From Siderastrea siderea (lineage: Eukaryota; Cnidaria; Anthozoa; Scleractinia; Rhizangiidae): DNA of 64,000 nt. This document shows positions 53,201 to 64,000 of the stretch, piece after piece. The notes beneath the pieces were generated by a model. The model did no database searches, was not told the DNA's origin, and saw only the letters and a list, made by a program, of their open reading frames with translations. The stretch's first letter is position 1. The number at the start of each line of letters is the position of its first letter. The DNA lies in NCBI GenBank assembly GCA_964030785.1, contig OZ034975.1, positions 45,229,569 to 45,293,568 of the forward strand. The letters run 5' to 3'. The position numbers were made by a program, and so were the translations under genes.

Positions 53201-56200
53201 ACAAATAAGTTTTCGTTGACAAATTATTATTTTTGCTATAAAAATTAATGATGGCCATTTTTTGGAAGAGGTATATTATGACTCCTTGTCTCACCTAACG
53301 TGGTATAAGCCGTCAGGATCCAGGGTGAGTGTTGATTTGACTGTTTTGCCATCCTCGTCTTGAACCTCGGCCGACATCTCGTCTATCTCTTCTGGTACCT
53401 CAATGGGAACATCGACCTGAGCAACAAATGGAAAGAAACAGGAGAAATGGAAATGGGAATAGTTTAAAACAGAAATAAACTTACGCTTACCAACGAATCA
53501 AATTTATGACTTGGAATATAGCAAGAATTTCATGTAGCAAACAAGATTCAGTTGCAAAATTTTGGAGGAATCTCACAGAAAACAAGAGCGTTGCTTTTTT
53601 GTGCTTGCCAATTTGCATTCCATTTCCATCTTTCCCATCGTTTATTAATTTCACTTCTCTGCGTTCTCCTAACATAGCATCTAAATTAACTGCCAGTGAA
53701 TTAATTAGCCCCGTCATCCATCATCCATCATCTTATCTTAACGCTGATATCGATTCACAGTCTTAATCGCCACAGGCATTCAAATTTTCAAAACTGTGAT
53801 GAATATCTACAGTTAAATCTTCAGTAAACTATCACTCAAAATTTCGTAACTTTGGTAAATTAACTCATCATTGTTGTTTACGAACCTCTTTCCGAGTCGA
53901 GTACCCAGTCCTCATTTGCTCCATCTCCTTAACTTTGACCTTCATACTAGTAGAGTCCCGGATGCGGATGGTGTAAGGACTACCGGACACCTCCTTGCCA
54001 CCAAACTTGACCATCACTTTGTGTTGACCAGTTTGACGAGGTACAAACCGGATATGATACCCATCATCCTCCTTGGTGACGGTGGACGGGACACTCAACT
54101 GGTCAGGGCCCAAAACAGAAGCCTCCAGCTGACCCTCCCCTGCTGAGTCCGGTACCTGAACGGGTATGTCCACCTCGTGACGCACAGTGAAGCGCTTCGG
54201 TTCGCGCTCCAACTTCCGTGACTCGATTGTGACTTGTCTCGGGTCAGCAACCTGGAACACAGGACCAAAGGTAAAACACGAATACACGATGCAGTCTTGT
54301 CCTGAACTGCATCGTGCCTCACACTTAATTGTGGCGATTTATATCGCTCTCCATGTTGCAAAAAAAAAATACGTTCTACTTCTGCGACAGTGAACCAATA
54401 ATTTCAACATGTCCACTGTCAGCAACATTGTACACGGTTGCATGGCTATCCATTTTCTAACTGGAGATAATAGCCTGTTTTTTCCCTAGACGTGTCTTCA
54501 CAAACTGCGAGAAAAGTCATTAACGACTACGTACGGTATTTCGTGTCTTTATGGAAATTTAAACACCTGTTCCGACAAAACCGTGCGCCGCACAAGGTCT
54601 CAGCAGGTATGTGACAGCTGTCGTTTGCAGTCTGTAATCTGGCCCTAAGCGGATCAACCAAGACGGGCATAAGAGTGTTTTCTCTTTGGGGGAACAGTCA
54701 AATTTGCTCAATTTATCCCATTTTAGTTGTGGGGGGGGGGGGGGGGGAGCGGGGAAATCATCGCTTCCTGGACGCATTGCGTGCCTATTTTATGAACATG
54801 TACGTCAGAAGTGGAACAGTCTCCATGCAAGCTTTTAAGCAAGTTGATACCTCATAATCACACTTCTATTTTCGCATGAACTATGGTTGTTGGACTCAGT
54901 AAATGAGACATTTTTTGGAGCTCGATTCAAACTCGTCAGTTCAGACTCAGATAAAGTAATTTTCAAGATCGGGGAATATATTCCCTTTCATTTAAGTTCC
55001 ATACCTTCACTATATACGGACTGCCTTTCACAGGTTCCCCAGCAAACAGGATGTGAATTTTGTGCTCACCCACCCCCTTTGGGGTGTAACGCACAATGTA
55101 CGTGTCCTTCTCAGTGGGGGACTGTAATAGGTCCACAGGAAAATGTCCGTATGGTGCCTCTCCATAAACCTTTAGGTCTCCATCACCAGCGCCTTGGAGA
55201 GTGATAAAGAATTCCGCCTCGGAGTCAGTGGTGACCTAAGCCGTCGAAAAACAATAACAAATGAACGGCGTTTGGAGATCAAAACAAATTATAAGAATGA
55301 CTTCACAATACGCCATTTCTGAACTGCCTCTAACCTCTATCTTATAGAAGCAAACATATTTTTGTTTAAATGACTTTCCATTAGGGCGCGCTTTGAATTG
55401 ATAAAGAGGATTAGAGAAACTAAGAAATCGTTCTTTTAATGTCGAATGGCATGAATAATGAGGGTCTTCGTTATTTTTAAGTTTGCTGGATCTGTCAGTG
55501 GTTGAAAAAATCGTGTAACGTGCTCAAATGAAAAACAGCAAAAATATTTTTTATTCGCCCAAATTAGAAGTGAATTCAATACTATCATAAACTAGATGAC
55601 TTTTTCCGTTCCCGCACTCAGCACTGGTTGCACGCGTTTTCCCGCGCTTGGCACCGGTTGCATGTTTTCCCGCGCTTGGTACCGGTTGCATGTTTTCCCG
55701 CGCTTGGCACCAGTTGCATGTTTTCCCGCGCATGGCACCAGTTGCATGTTCTGCCGCACTTAGACAGGTTGCCTGTTGCCAAAGGTTGCCACTTCCCCTA
55801 CCTTCAGTGCCTTGACAAGTGAAACTTCGATAGATGTGTTATGTGCTCGTATTTTTGCTTATAATTTTGCCAACTGTCAAAAATCTCAATGTCGTTTATT
55901 TCCAGCTTACCTGGTGAAGTCCATCCCCATGCGCAACAATTCGGCTCGGATCATTAACCAAAGCCTTAACAGGACTGCCCGGGATATCCTCTCCATTGAA
56001 CACAAAATGGACATTGTACTCTCCAGGCTTGTTTGGGATAAACGACACGTTGTATTTCCCGGGCGCAGTTGGTCGAACGTCTACAGGGACGTTTCCGCCG
56101 GGTCCCCGGCATTGAATGGCCAATTCCCCCAGACCCGCCCCGGATGTGTCAACTTCGTAGGAGGCTGGCCGTCCCATAGCTGGATTACGCGAATTTTCTG

Positions 56201-57932
56201 AAAAGAAAACAGAATACGTAATTGAATGTGAAATAGTTCTTACATTTTTTGCTTTGCTTTTGTTTGTTATTGTTGTTATTGTTGTTTTCGCCATCCAACG
56301 TGTAGGTTGAATGATTGTATGACTTGAAAGGGCATACAACTGTATGGATTGCGTGACACAAAAGATTATGCGACTAACACAAAAGATTGCGTGACAAAAA
56401 TTCAAACCTTGCTTACCTTTTCCAGTCACGCTGCACTTTGACGGGTCTCCCACTTTGCAAGTAAACGGGCTGCCAAGCAAAGGAGTGCTGCCAACCTCAA
56501 TGCGCACTTTGTGCTCACCCACTTCCTTGGGAATAAAAGTCCCCCTCCATTTTCCATTTCCCAGGGGTTCCATTGTACAATACGCGGTTTTTGTGGGTCC
56601 CTCCACGGCCGCTGTTACCGGAGGCGAGCTATCGTCATTGGTATGAACAATAAACTCCGCTTGCTTGTCGACAACAGCATTCTTGATTCCAGCACCTGTC
56701 ACTTGCACGTCTCCCACATTCTCGTGCACCATTACGTTAAACGGACCCTGCGGGATTTCTTTGCCGAAGTGTTTCACAGAAATCGTGTGCGGACCGCATT
56801 CGAAGGGAACAAACTTGCACTTTAGAGACCCGTCGGTATCTATATACCTCTCTACGGAGACTGGTTCACCCCCGCTCGGACCTTTTACCTCGAGACGGAT
56901 CCCATTAAAACTGATATCTTTGCGCCCGAAAATGGAAAACTCAGATGTTTTCCCACGGACCCCTCTCTTAATCCCCGCGCCGTCGGCTTTAAACAGATGC
57001 GCCTGGCTCTGAAGTTTCTCTGCGGTGCGAAACTGTAGCATGTATGCCATGATACTGAGCTCATCTACATCCGGGCTCACGAGTTCTTCCGGTGACAGCA
57101 CCTTAGTTATCCCCAGCTTCTCCTCGGCCACGTTCAGCGCTACGGTGGCATTCTCGAGGGGACTCTTATTATCGAGATTCTCAAAATCCGGGATAATGCC
57201 TGGGCATTGCGCTTCCAGGAAACGGCACAAAGTTTTGCCATCGTTCCAATCCGTGTTGAAGTTCTTGACATTTAAACCTGGCGCGGACTCGTTGATAAAT
57301 TCCAGCGTTCTCTTTTCACCAATAGAACCCGGCTGCGTGTAATACGACAGGTACGTCATCATGCTTAACTCGTCCACGTAAGGACTCACGAAGAATTCCG
57401 GAGACAGCACCTTGGGGATTTTAAAGTTTTTCTCGGCAGCATTCATTGCTTCGCTGGTGTTGGATAGCCTTGCATCAGGATTAAGGTTTTTGTAGTTTGG
57501 GCACAGTCCCGGTTGACAGAACTCGTTAAGCGCGCTTAAGGCCAAGCCATTGTTCCAGTCTGTTGTTACGTTTCTGATCTCCATGTCTGGAATGGCGTTC
57601 TTGAGCCACAGAAGAAGCAGCTGTTTACCTGACGCGCTCCCACTGGAACTGATCTGATAATGAAGAATCAGTCGCCACACCAACCCCAGAATCAGTTTCA
57701 CGTTACCATTGGCGATATCTTCGTTGCCTAGGTAATTGGAAATACAAACCTGTCAGTTGTTTAAAATGAACTAAAAATCGTCCTGGACAACAATTTCCAC
57801 CCAGCAATATCAGAAAGTCAGTCTTGTGTGACTGACTGATTGAATGACTAACTGACTGACTGACTGACTGACTGATTGACTGACTGACTGACTGACTGAA
57901 TGAATGAATGAATGAATGGCTGACTGACTGAC

Positions 57933-57991
<59 letters not shown>

Positions 57992-60384
57992 GTGAGAGTA
58001 TCCATTAGATAGACTGTCCAGTGTCGAGTGAATTTTTAAAAATGGACTCAACTTTCTCATTATTGCCTAAGTCCACCTTCAATGTCACTGATTACGTGAC
58101 CTGGTGTCACAAAATTGCAGAATTTTGTGACAGCACTTCTTTAGCTTTGACCATTCAGAATTAAGGATGAATTTTGAAATACTACAGATTGTATCTTTCA
58201 AATGTTTAGGTACTCAGACAAAGAAACAATTGGTGGGGAATAAGTGATAAGAAACAAATTCAGTGGACTCGTTGCACTGTGCTTTAAAATAAGTTACCCT
58301 GAGAAACTCTATTGCACAAACAACATGAGTATGTATAAATGTCGATTGGATAACAGTCTTGTATGAGTTTGAGAGTATTTAGAGATCATCTAAAAGTTAA
58401 TTAAACTTGAGAAGGAAAACTGCTGAGGATTGAGCCGAGAAATAAAAAACTTTCCCAGAGGAATTGTTATGGAGGGAGTGTGAGTGACGTTTCGCTGACG
58501 TCTGTAGGCATGTTCAAATTTGAGATCTGAGTATGTACGCCTTGTGGACCTACTTTTTGGTTTCGTGAAGATGCAAAATTGAACAAATTTCGATGTCGTT
58601 GGAAGTGCCAAATCATTTAATTTGCTGTATGATGCTGCAAAATTTGCCGGAAAATACAGGAGGTCTGTTTTGCAAGATATAAAAAGAAAGGAAACAAAGA
58701 GCCCTGTAACTAAGCCAATATTTCTAAAATATATTCTGCTACAATATCAATTGTGGCGCTTTTTCATGAAATTAAACTTTATTTTAGCAGCAACGGACGA
58801 AAGAGGAAGTTGCAGTCGTTTTACCAAATGCGTCTTGTTTTTTACGTTTAGCAACAATACAAAATTGTTGTCAACTGTCAAGCTTGATGTATTACAAGGC
58901 GCTAGGATTGACACACATCATTGAAGTTACAACTTAAAATCAAAAAATAGTCTCTTGTTACCTTAAGATTTTTAAATAAATTACATACTCAAAAAAATCG
59001 ATTGTAACTGTAACACGTTTAATGATAGTTTATAACTTATTAATCGTTAAAAACTCCGTCAGAGAGAACATTCTAGCTTTTTTACACGTTTGTAACGCAA
59101 GGATGAGTTCACATCTCTTTACCACGGAAACGGAAAGATCTGTGACTCCAACGGAAACTAAAAGAATGGAATCAATGCTTTGAAGTATTTGGAAACGCTC
59201 ATAAATTAGTTTTATTGTTTTCATCTCCCTATGAACCCAAAAGGGAAATTAACTTTATTATATTTATTTACGTTCGTCGATGCTGGAAATGAAATCTATA
59301 AAATCGAACATCATGAATTTGGTTCAAAACGAAAACGGTAAACATTACTTATCGTAAAACTCGTAGACCTATATAATAAATATTTAATGAGTGCTGAGTT
59401 TTAAATGAAAGTTTCTGAAGTATTTTAACCACAATAGAAATAATGGTCCTCGCCATTTGCGTCTTTCGGAGCCAAATCTCCAGAGATTTGACGCGAAATT
59501 CACTCAACACTTTCCTATTTACGTTTCACTTTGCGTAAATTGCGTGCATGGGTTTCGCGTGCAATATCGCTTGAGGGAAAAAATTGCATGTCGGCGATCG
59601 TGCGCTCCTCCAGGTATAAACTAAACAGGTATTCTTAGCTTTAAGGGCAAAAAAATACAATATAAGCCAGTTTCAGGCAGCTATAGTGATTCTCACGATT
59701 GCATACACGGTATATGCTAACAAGAAAATAATTCAATTCTTGCGTGATCTCGTATCTTATAGCAGTGGAATCCCTGACAACGAAAAAATCTGTGCGCAAA
59801 GTTCTTGTAATAGCGTTAATCACGTTCCGTGTCCCAAGACCGAAGAAATACCTTCCTTGTTTATCTTCCAGCTTTTCTCTCTTTCATAATCTTTCATCAT
59901 ACCGTTATGTTTACTTAACGTCCGTCTGTATTGTGGAATAGTGTGAAATTAAGGTCATAAATGTGTACAGAGGAGACAATCACGAATTTGTCACGCGTTG
60001 CAATATCTTACCTATATTCACAAGTTTTATCCCATCGCTCTCCAGAAGCTTCAACGCTGCCGTGATATTTTCGAGTTTCTGTGCATACAGCTTTGGATTC
60101 TTGTTATAGCGGCCAACTTTCTTAGTCGAGATCGATTCTACCAGGTATACAAGCAGTGTCCCATCTGCAAACGCGTCGGCCAAATCCCCAGTGATTTGCA
60201 CTCCATACGGCTCGATCTGCACATTACACCAATTTATGAATGTGGTCTTCTGAATTTCAATCCAATCTTTTTCGTTATGAGCGACATATAAAGATCCTTT
60301 GAAGCTGAACTGTCCGCTGCTTGGCCTTCTTGGACTTGTCGGGTAGCTGAGACTGTTTTGTCGATCTCGATCGATAGTAGACAT
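44789..60384 (-). CDS. jbug: Jitterbug-like filamin: three CH domains and 13 filamin repeats
   Basis: Fourteen exons: 60384-60012, 57727-56417, 56197-55911, 55235-55005, 54251-53886, 53416-53295, 50547-50412, 50012-49830, 48922-48638, 48230-47940, 47314-46915, 46554-46285, 46025-45735, 45126-44789. All borders are GT-AG and in phase, total 4884 nt, 1627 aa plus stop. CH1 (about residues 35-150) is split by intron 1 (DWIEIQKTTFINWCN; NGNVKLILGLVWRLILHYQI). CH2 (156-255: KQLLLLWLKN; DWNNGLALSALN; SPYVDELSMMTYLSYY) and CH3 (260-365: FNTDWNDGKTLCRFLEA; SPDVDELSIMAYMLQF) follow. Then come 13 immunoglobulin-like filamin repeats, each with the F.P...G.Y.V......I..SPF signature, the last ending HIPGSPFDVTIVE before a short tail. 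Classical filamins have two CH domains and about 24 repeats; three CH domains with fewer repeats match Drosophila Jitterbug. The expected role is actin cross-linking and force-bearing cytoskeleton at the cell cortex. The symbol denotes similarity of architecture. The initiator is the ATG at 60384. Confidence 0.93.
45225..45490. repeat. Dispersed GATTGG...CACTCAATTGAAAAC repeat in filamin intron
   Basis: TTTGGTTTTGGTTTTAAGAC plus ACTCAATTGAAAACCGCTCT is nearly identical to the block at 27120-27160. The other end holds GACACTCAATTGAAAACGG after AACCAATCAGAGCG. Fills most of the last intron (45127-45734). Together with 26930-27160 and 50655-50755 it defines a moderately repeated family. Confidence 0.6.
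49256..49286. repeat. 14-bp hairpin in filamin intron
   Basis: ATGATTCTGTGGGT, a 3-base loop, then the exact reverse complement. It lies in the intron 48923-49829. Function unknown; probably an element remnant. Confidence 0.7.
50205..50260. repeat. (ATC)n microsatellite
   Basis: About eighteen uninterrupted ATC units in the filamin intron 50013-50411. Reads as poly-Met/His/Asp in artefact frames. Confidence 0.95.
50548..53294. other. Largest internal filamin intron (2.7 kb)
   Basis: Splits repeat 6 between VDV...YHVR and FVPYKPG in phase 2. It holds part of the CCCGCGC/GATTGG-type dispersed repeat at 50655-50755 (AAGCGCGGGAAAACGCATGC) and no other recognised element. The plus-strand frames at 51948-52421 and 52877-53194 have no signature I know. 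Confidence 0.6.
54729..54757. repeat. Homopolymer G run
   Basis: TGT followed by about 20 consecutive G, then GAGCGGGG. Similar runs lie at about 11487-11503, 22443-22460 and 62598-62616. Run lengths of this kind are unreliable in assemblies. Confidence 0.9.
55621..55775. repeat. Tandem 26-28-bp array with CCCGCGC core
   Basis: Five to six tandem units of GGTTGCATGTTTTCCCGCGC followed by TTGGCACC, in the filamin intron 55236-55910. The first units are near-identical, the last decayed (CTGCCGCACTTAGACAGG). It is the same unit as the dispersed copies at 13981-14285. Confidence 0.88.
57728..60011. other. Filamin intron 1, splitting CH1
   Basis: 2.3-kb phase-1 intron. It carries a tetranucleotide microsatellite (57827-57991). 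No other gene or element is recognised; it is AT-rich. Confidence 0.6.
57827..57991. repeat. Tetranucleotide microsatellite (GACT)n(GAAT)n(GACT)n(GATT)n
   Basis: Adjacent blocks of GACT, GAAT, GACT and GATT units, each one substitution from its neighbour. The reverse strand reads as artefact Ser-Gln-Ser-Val / Asn-Gln-Ser-Ile frames. Confidence 0.9.
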
Positions 60385-63225
60385 TTTTATATCCTCAACT
60401 TTCTTCGTAGATCACTCCGGTCCTGTCCTATCCGTCCTTCTCTTGGCACAATTTTTGCTGTCTGTTGTCGTTGTGTACACACCCTCTACATATTTGACAA
60501 GATAAAACACCCGTGAACACAATGTAAATTTAAAATGCTAGCCCAAAATATGTATACAAGTAATTTACATGTCTTATGAACTGCTAGTTCGCTCGACTGC
60601 ACTTCAATGGCTTCCTAAAGTCCCGGTGGGAATTTGAAAGTGACAAATATCAATTGACGCCTCCTTATATGGAGAGCGAGAGTGCTCTTAATGGGTTTTC
60701 CGCCACGATATTGCAGCTCGATCAAAATTTTAAGAACTCAATATCGAAGCTCACTGATTTTTGCTAATAAAACCAATAAAATTTCCCTCAAGCGTGGAGG
60801 AATTTTACCTCGTTGTCTCCTGAGCGTTTGTTAAACAAACGACAAAGTATCCTTTCTGCACCAAGCGCGAAAGACGAATACATTGTACCAAAACGAAACA
60901 AAGATGTACCACAGCGAGGAAAATTTGGCAACAATACACCTTTTAACATGTTCTTTGAATATTTAGTTGTTACGTTTATTTAACGGATGCCAGATAATTC
61001 TTGGAGGCCATAAGAATATAAAGAACGTTTTTGCTAGCAGGGGGCCTGCTACCTTGTACTTTAATTTATAACTTGCGGCTGACAGCATATTTTTCCAAGA
61101 GAGATTATTTTCTTGCTGCAGAAACCATCGTAGTGCAGGGCAGGTTCAAACCTCAACTGATTAAATGAAAGGCTCAAATTTAACCCGTTTGATCCTCAAC
61201 TGATGAGTAGATTTTAAGCTGAAATATAACGGTGTGGGAGGAAGCAAGGAGAGATTTTCAAAACCCTGATAATCTCCCTGGAGTCGGTGGATAAAATCCT
61301 AAAGTGTTGTCGTTCGACTAAAATTATCTCGGTTAAGGTGTATCGTACTTTCGTCTGAGGTTGTTTGTTTTTAAATATTTTGAAAAATGATATTATGAAT
61401 TTCTTAGCCGTTATTGCTGAGTCAAAAGGACTGATAAAAGATGTGGTAGCAACGAAAGAACACTGATAAATAGACAACCTTTTAACTCAAACGAAACGTG
61501 CACCTCGAAAAGTGCGTTACTGATGAACGTCAACGTGGAAAGCGATTAAGTGAGGCCACATTGTGAGCGAATAAACTGCTTAAAACAAATTTAACTTCCT
61601 TTGCTGTAAAGTATCAACAAACTGGTAAATTAAAAACCGGACTAAATAAAACACCAACCTATTTTAAGTAACCTATGTTGGTTGTACGTGTTCATAGCTG
61701 TAGTAATTAACAATATTTCTTCCACTTTTTTTACAATAAAGATCTTTCAACGCATAAGCTTGCGCAGGTGTGGTTGATTGGTTTAACAAATTAGAATGCA
61801 ACAATTTATTTCTTAAAAATAGCTGTAATAGTTTTAAGCACAAGTTAACAATTTTGAAGTACTTACAGTTCTGGCAAAAATAATATTTCTGTTTCGAATT
61901 CTGGAATGACGTTGTCTTGTCAGCCACGATGCTCCGAGAAGGCAAAATCAAACTTTAAAACTTTGCTATCCAAGTGAGAAATGTTGGCAGTGGCAACACG
62001 AAATGAAAATGCAGACAATTGAAGAGAAAAATCCAGACAAGGCGATTGTTGGTGCAAATCATGAAAGCGTAAAGACAAACTGCCGCAATATTGTACAGTC
62101 TGTTCTTTTGATGCAATCAGCCGTAACCGCTGACACTGTTGTCTACGTCACTTGCTTTATTTTGCATGACCTGATTCAACTGGAAAATAGTTTAAAGAAT
62201 GCTGAAGTTCATAAAGCACAAAATTTCAAGTGCTCTTGAAGTAGTTTTCCTCTTACTCTTGGATATTCTATTTTTACTCTAAACGAATGCCGCGTTTGCG
62301 GAAACCATTCATAAATAAACATATTGTTACGTGATAACAGAAGAAAAACATTATATTTACCCTCATAGACTAATGACCATTAGGCTCTTTCACGCAAGTA
62401 GGAAATTAATCCTTTTAATCCAGGAACTACAGAATTCTTTTTTAAGCTTATGGTTTGGAGATTAAGAAAGACGAATTTTCCCACGCTATCAATGCCAACA
62501 TAATCGAAACGTATATGTTCTGGAATTTTTTTGGAATACCTTTGAAGCAAACACTAGAAGAAAACTGTTGACTTGTTTATTGTAAGTGTTTTTTTTGCGG
62601 GGGGGGGGGGGGGGGCAGGATTGTTTGTTTAAGCGTCTCGTTAACTGATATTTCACCTCTTAGCTTTTTAAAGTTCAAATTGTTTAGCAAACTCCTCCTA
62701 TCTTCACATTAAACAAACAAAATTTAATAGGTTTCTTTTCTTTGAAAGGTCGAACCTCATCTGATCTACCGGATTTCTTGCACGTACCCACGCACGTATC
62801 AGTATAAAAACAATTTCTTTAAAGCCAGTTAACAAGAAAGGCCCACAACGGCAAGCAACTATACGGTTAATGAATTTAATATCAATGCACTTGAGCTTTG
62901 GAAGCAGCTGTTATAGTGCTTCCCCTCCCTCTTCCACTTCCAGGGTTTCCCTTCTCCATAGAGGCTTCTGTTGCCTTGTCATGCAGACAGTTTATCAAAA
63001 GAAGATTATACCGTTGTTTTTCACTCCGTTTCCCCCGTTTTCTGCTCCGTTTCTACTGATGGAGCCTTTTCGAAGGAGAGCAGAGTTTCAAGGTATTAGA
63101 CTCTACAAGCGACAGCGTCAAATGAATCATTTCAAGCATTATTAGAAGGCCATAACCATCGGATTTTGGCACTATGGGACAACAAGTGTGCTGTTAATTA
63201 TTCATTAATTATCTTGATTAATATC

Positions 63226-63388
<163 letters not shown>

Positions 63389-63731
63389 TACAATTGTTAT
63401 ACCTCTTAAGCTTTTCATTACAGGGTGCCTATTTTTGAACAACTATTTTAAGACATATTTTTAAATACGAGTAGCTTGTAAGATGAGAATTTATTCAAAT
63501 AATTGAATTAACTTAATACCATTTTTTTTCACTAGATTATGTTAATAGTTAGACATTTTGTAATAAAAATTATCTCTCAATATTATTGTTATTATTATTA
63601 TTATTATTATTATTGCTAGTGAATCCTTAGCGTGTTCTTCAACCTATCATTCCTTGATTACACATTCGCCGTGACAAATTCAATTAACACTGCAAGAGAG
63701 TTTTCATAAACAGTGTTACCACTTAATCAAT

Positions 63732-63862
63732 TGCCTAGTTCCTGTACGGCTTTTTACCAGGCCTTCACGGTCAACCCATTTCGGTCACTTTTTCGCTCGG
63801 ACCACATGAACAGAAACGGCTTGACCGCGACGAAATAAAGAGGCCTAGGAACTAGGCAACAT
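63732..63862. mobile_element. Candidate ~130-bp inverted-repeat element
   Basis: TTGCCTAGTTCCTGTACGGC at the left is mirrored at the right by GGCCTAGGAACTAGGCAA (12-13 perfect end bases, then divergence). The interior has CGGTCAACCCATTTCGGTCA and GCTTGACCGCGACGAAAT, giving a second partial inverted match (CGGTCAA / TTGACCG). No clear target duplication. Confidence 0.5.
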
Positions 63863-64000
63863 TATCACATGACTGTCCGGTGTCAAACCTAATGAAGTGT
63901 TAGACCCGTAACGGTGTTGAAAATACAGTAATCTTGTCACTCTTTTAACAATAATGTTGCTTTTATTTTGTTTATCATTTGTATTTTCAGTTAGTTGCAA

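Noticed and set aside
55621..55775. CRISPR-like direct repeats
   Set aside because: Tandem units without unique spacers, in a eukaryotic intron; an ordinary minisatellite.
56198..56416. Middle part of the 601-codon filamin frame (TISHSITYSVFFS region)
   Set aside because: A short intron that happens to be open; GTAAGC and TTTTCAG borders restore repeat 3.

Overview
The window is animal nuclear DNA, most likely from a stony coral or another anthozoan cnidarian. Genes have many short exons with GT-AG introns. The proteins are closest to conserved metazoan families, and the intergenic DNA and introns are full of short inverted-repeat elements, tRNA-derived retroposons and microsatellites. The lineage call is an inference from gene content and repeat style, not from a database search.

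Layout. (1) 1-11764 (+): nearly all of a TBL1X/TBL1XR1 (ebi-type) WD40 corepressor subunit. Thirteen exons are present and only the first coding exon, with the start of the LisH motif, lies outside. Its introns hold at least six miniature inverted-repeat elements and one SINE with a 12-bp target-site duplication. (2) 16364-19751 (-): a complete 4-exon HSPA12-type Hsp70-like gene of 610 aa. (3) 20149-34499 (+): a 5-exon gene of 359 aa whose C-terminal half looks like the mitochondria-eating protein (Mieap/SPATA18) domain. It is head-to-head with HSPA12, with 397 bp between the two ATGs. Its second intron contains an antisense, decayed, intron-bearing gene of a repeated cnidarian-type family (C2H2 finger plus transposase-like core). 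Its third intron carries an inverted dimer of a tRNA-derived SINE flanked by a 12-bp duplication. Its fourth intron carries a 2.8-kb tetranucleotide array with about 500 uninterrupted CAGG units. (4) 37100-37776 (-): a PTB/PID-domain protein whose 5' end is uncertain. (5) 44789-60384 (-): a complete 14-exon filamin-family gene of 1627 aa with three CH domains and 13 filamin repeats, the architecture of Drosophila Jitterbug rather than of classical two-CH filamins. (6) 60385-64000: the upstream region of the filamin gene, with microsatellites and a possible inverted-repeat element.

The exon joins were checked by phase: every junction I report for TBL1, HSPA12, the Mieap-like gene and filamin keeps the frame, and summed lengths are multiples of three. 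No operon logic applies. The suggestive neighbour pair is HSPA12 with the Mieap-like gene, which probably share a promoter region. Several dispersed repeats carry a TTTTCCCGCGC core that matches the E2F consensus; these occur in intergenic DNA, in the nested-element region and in filamin introns.
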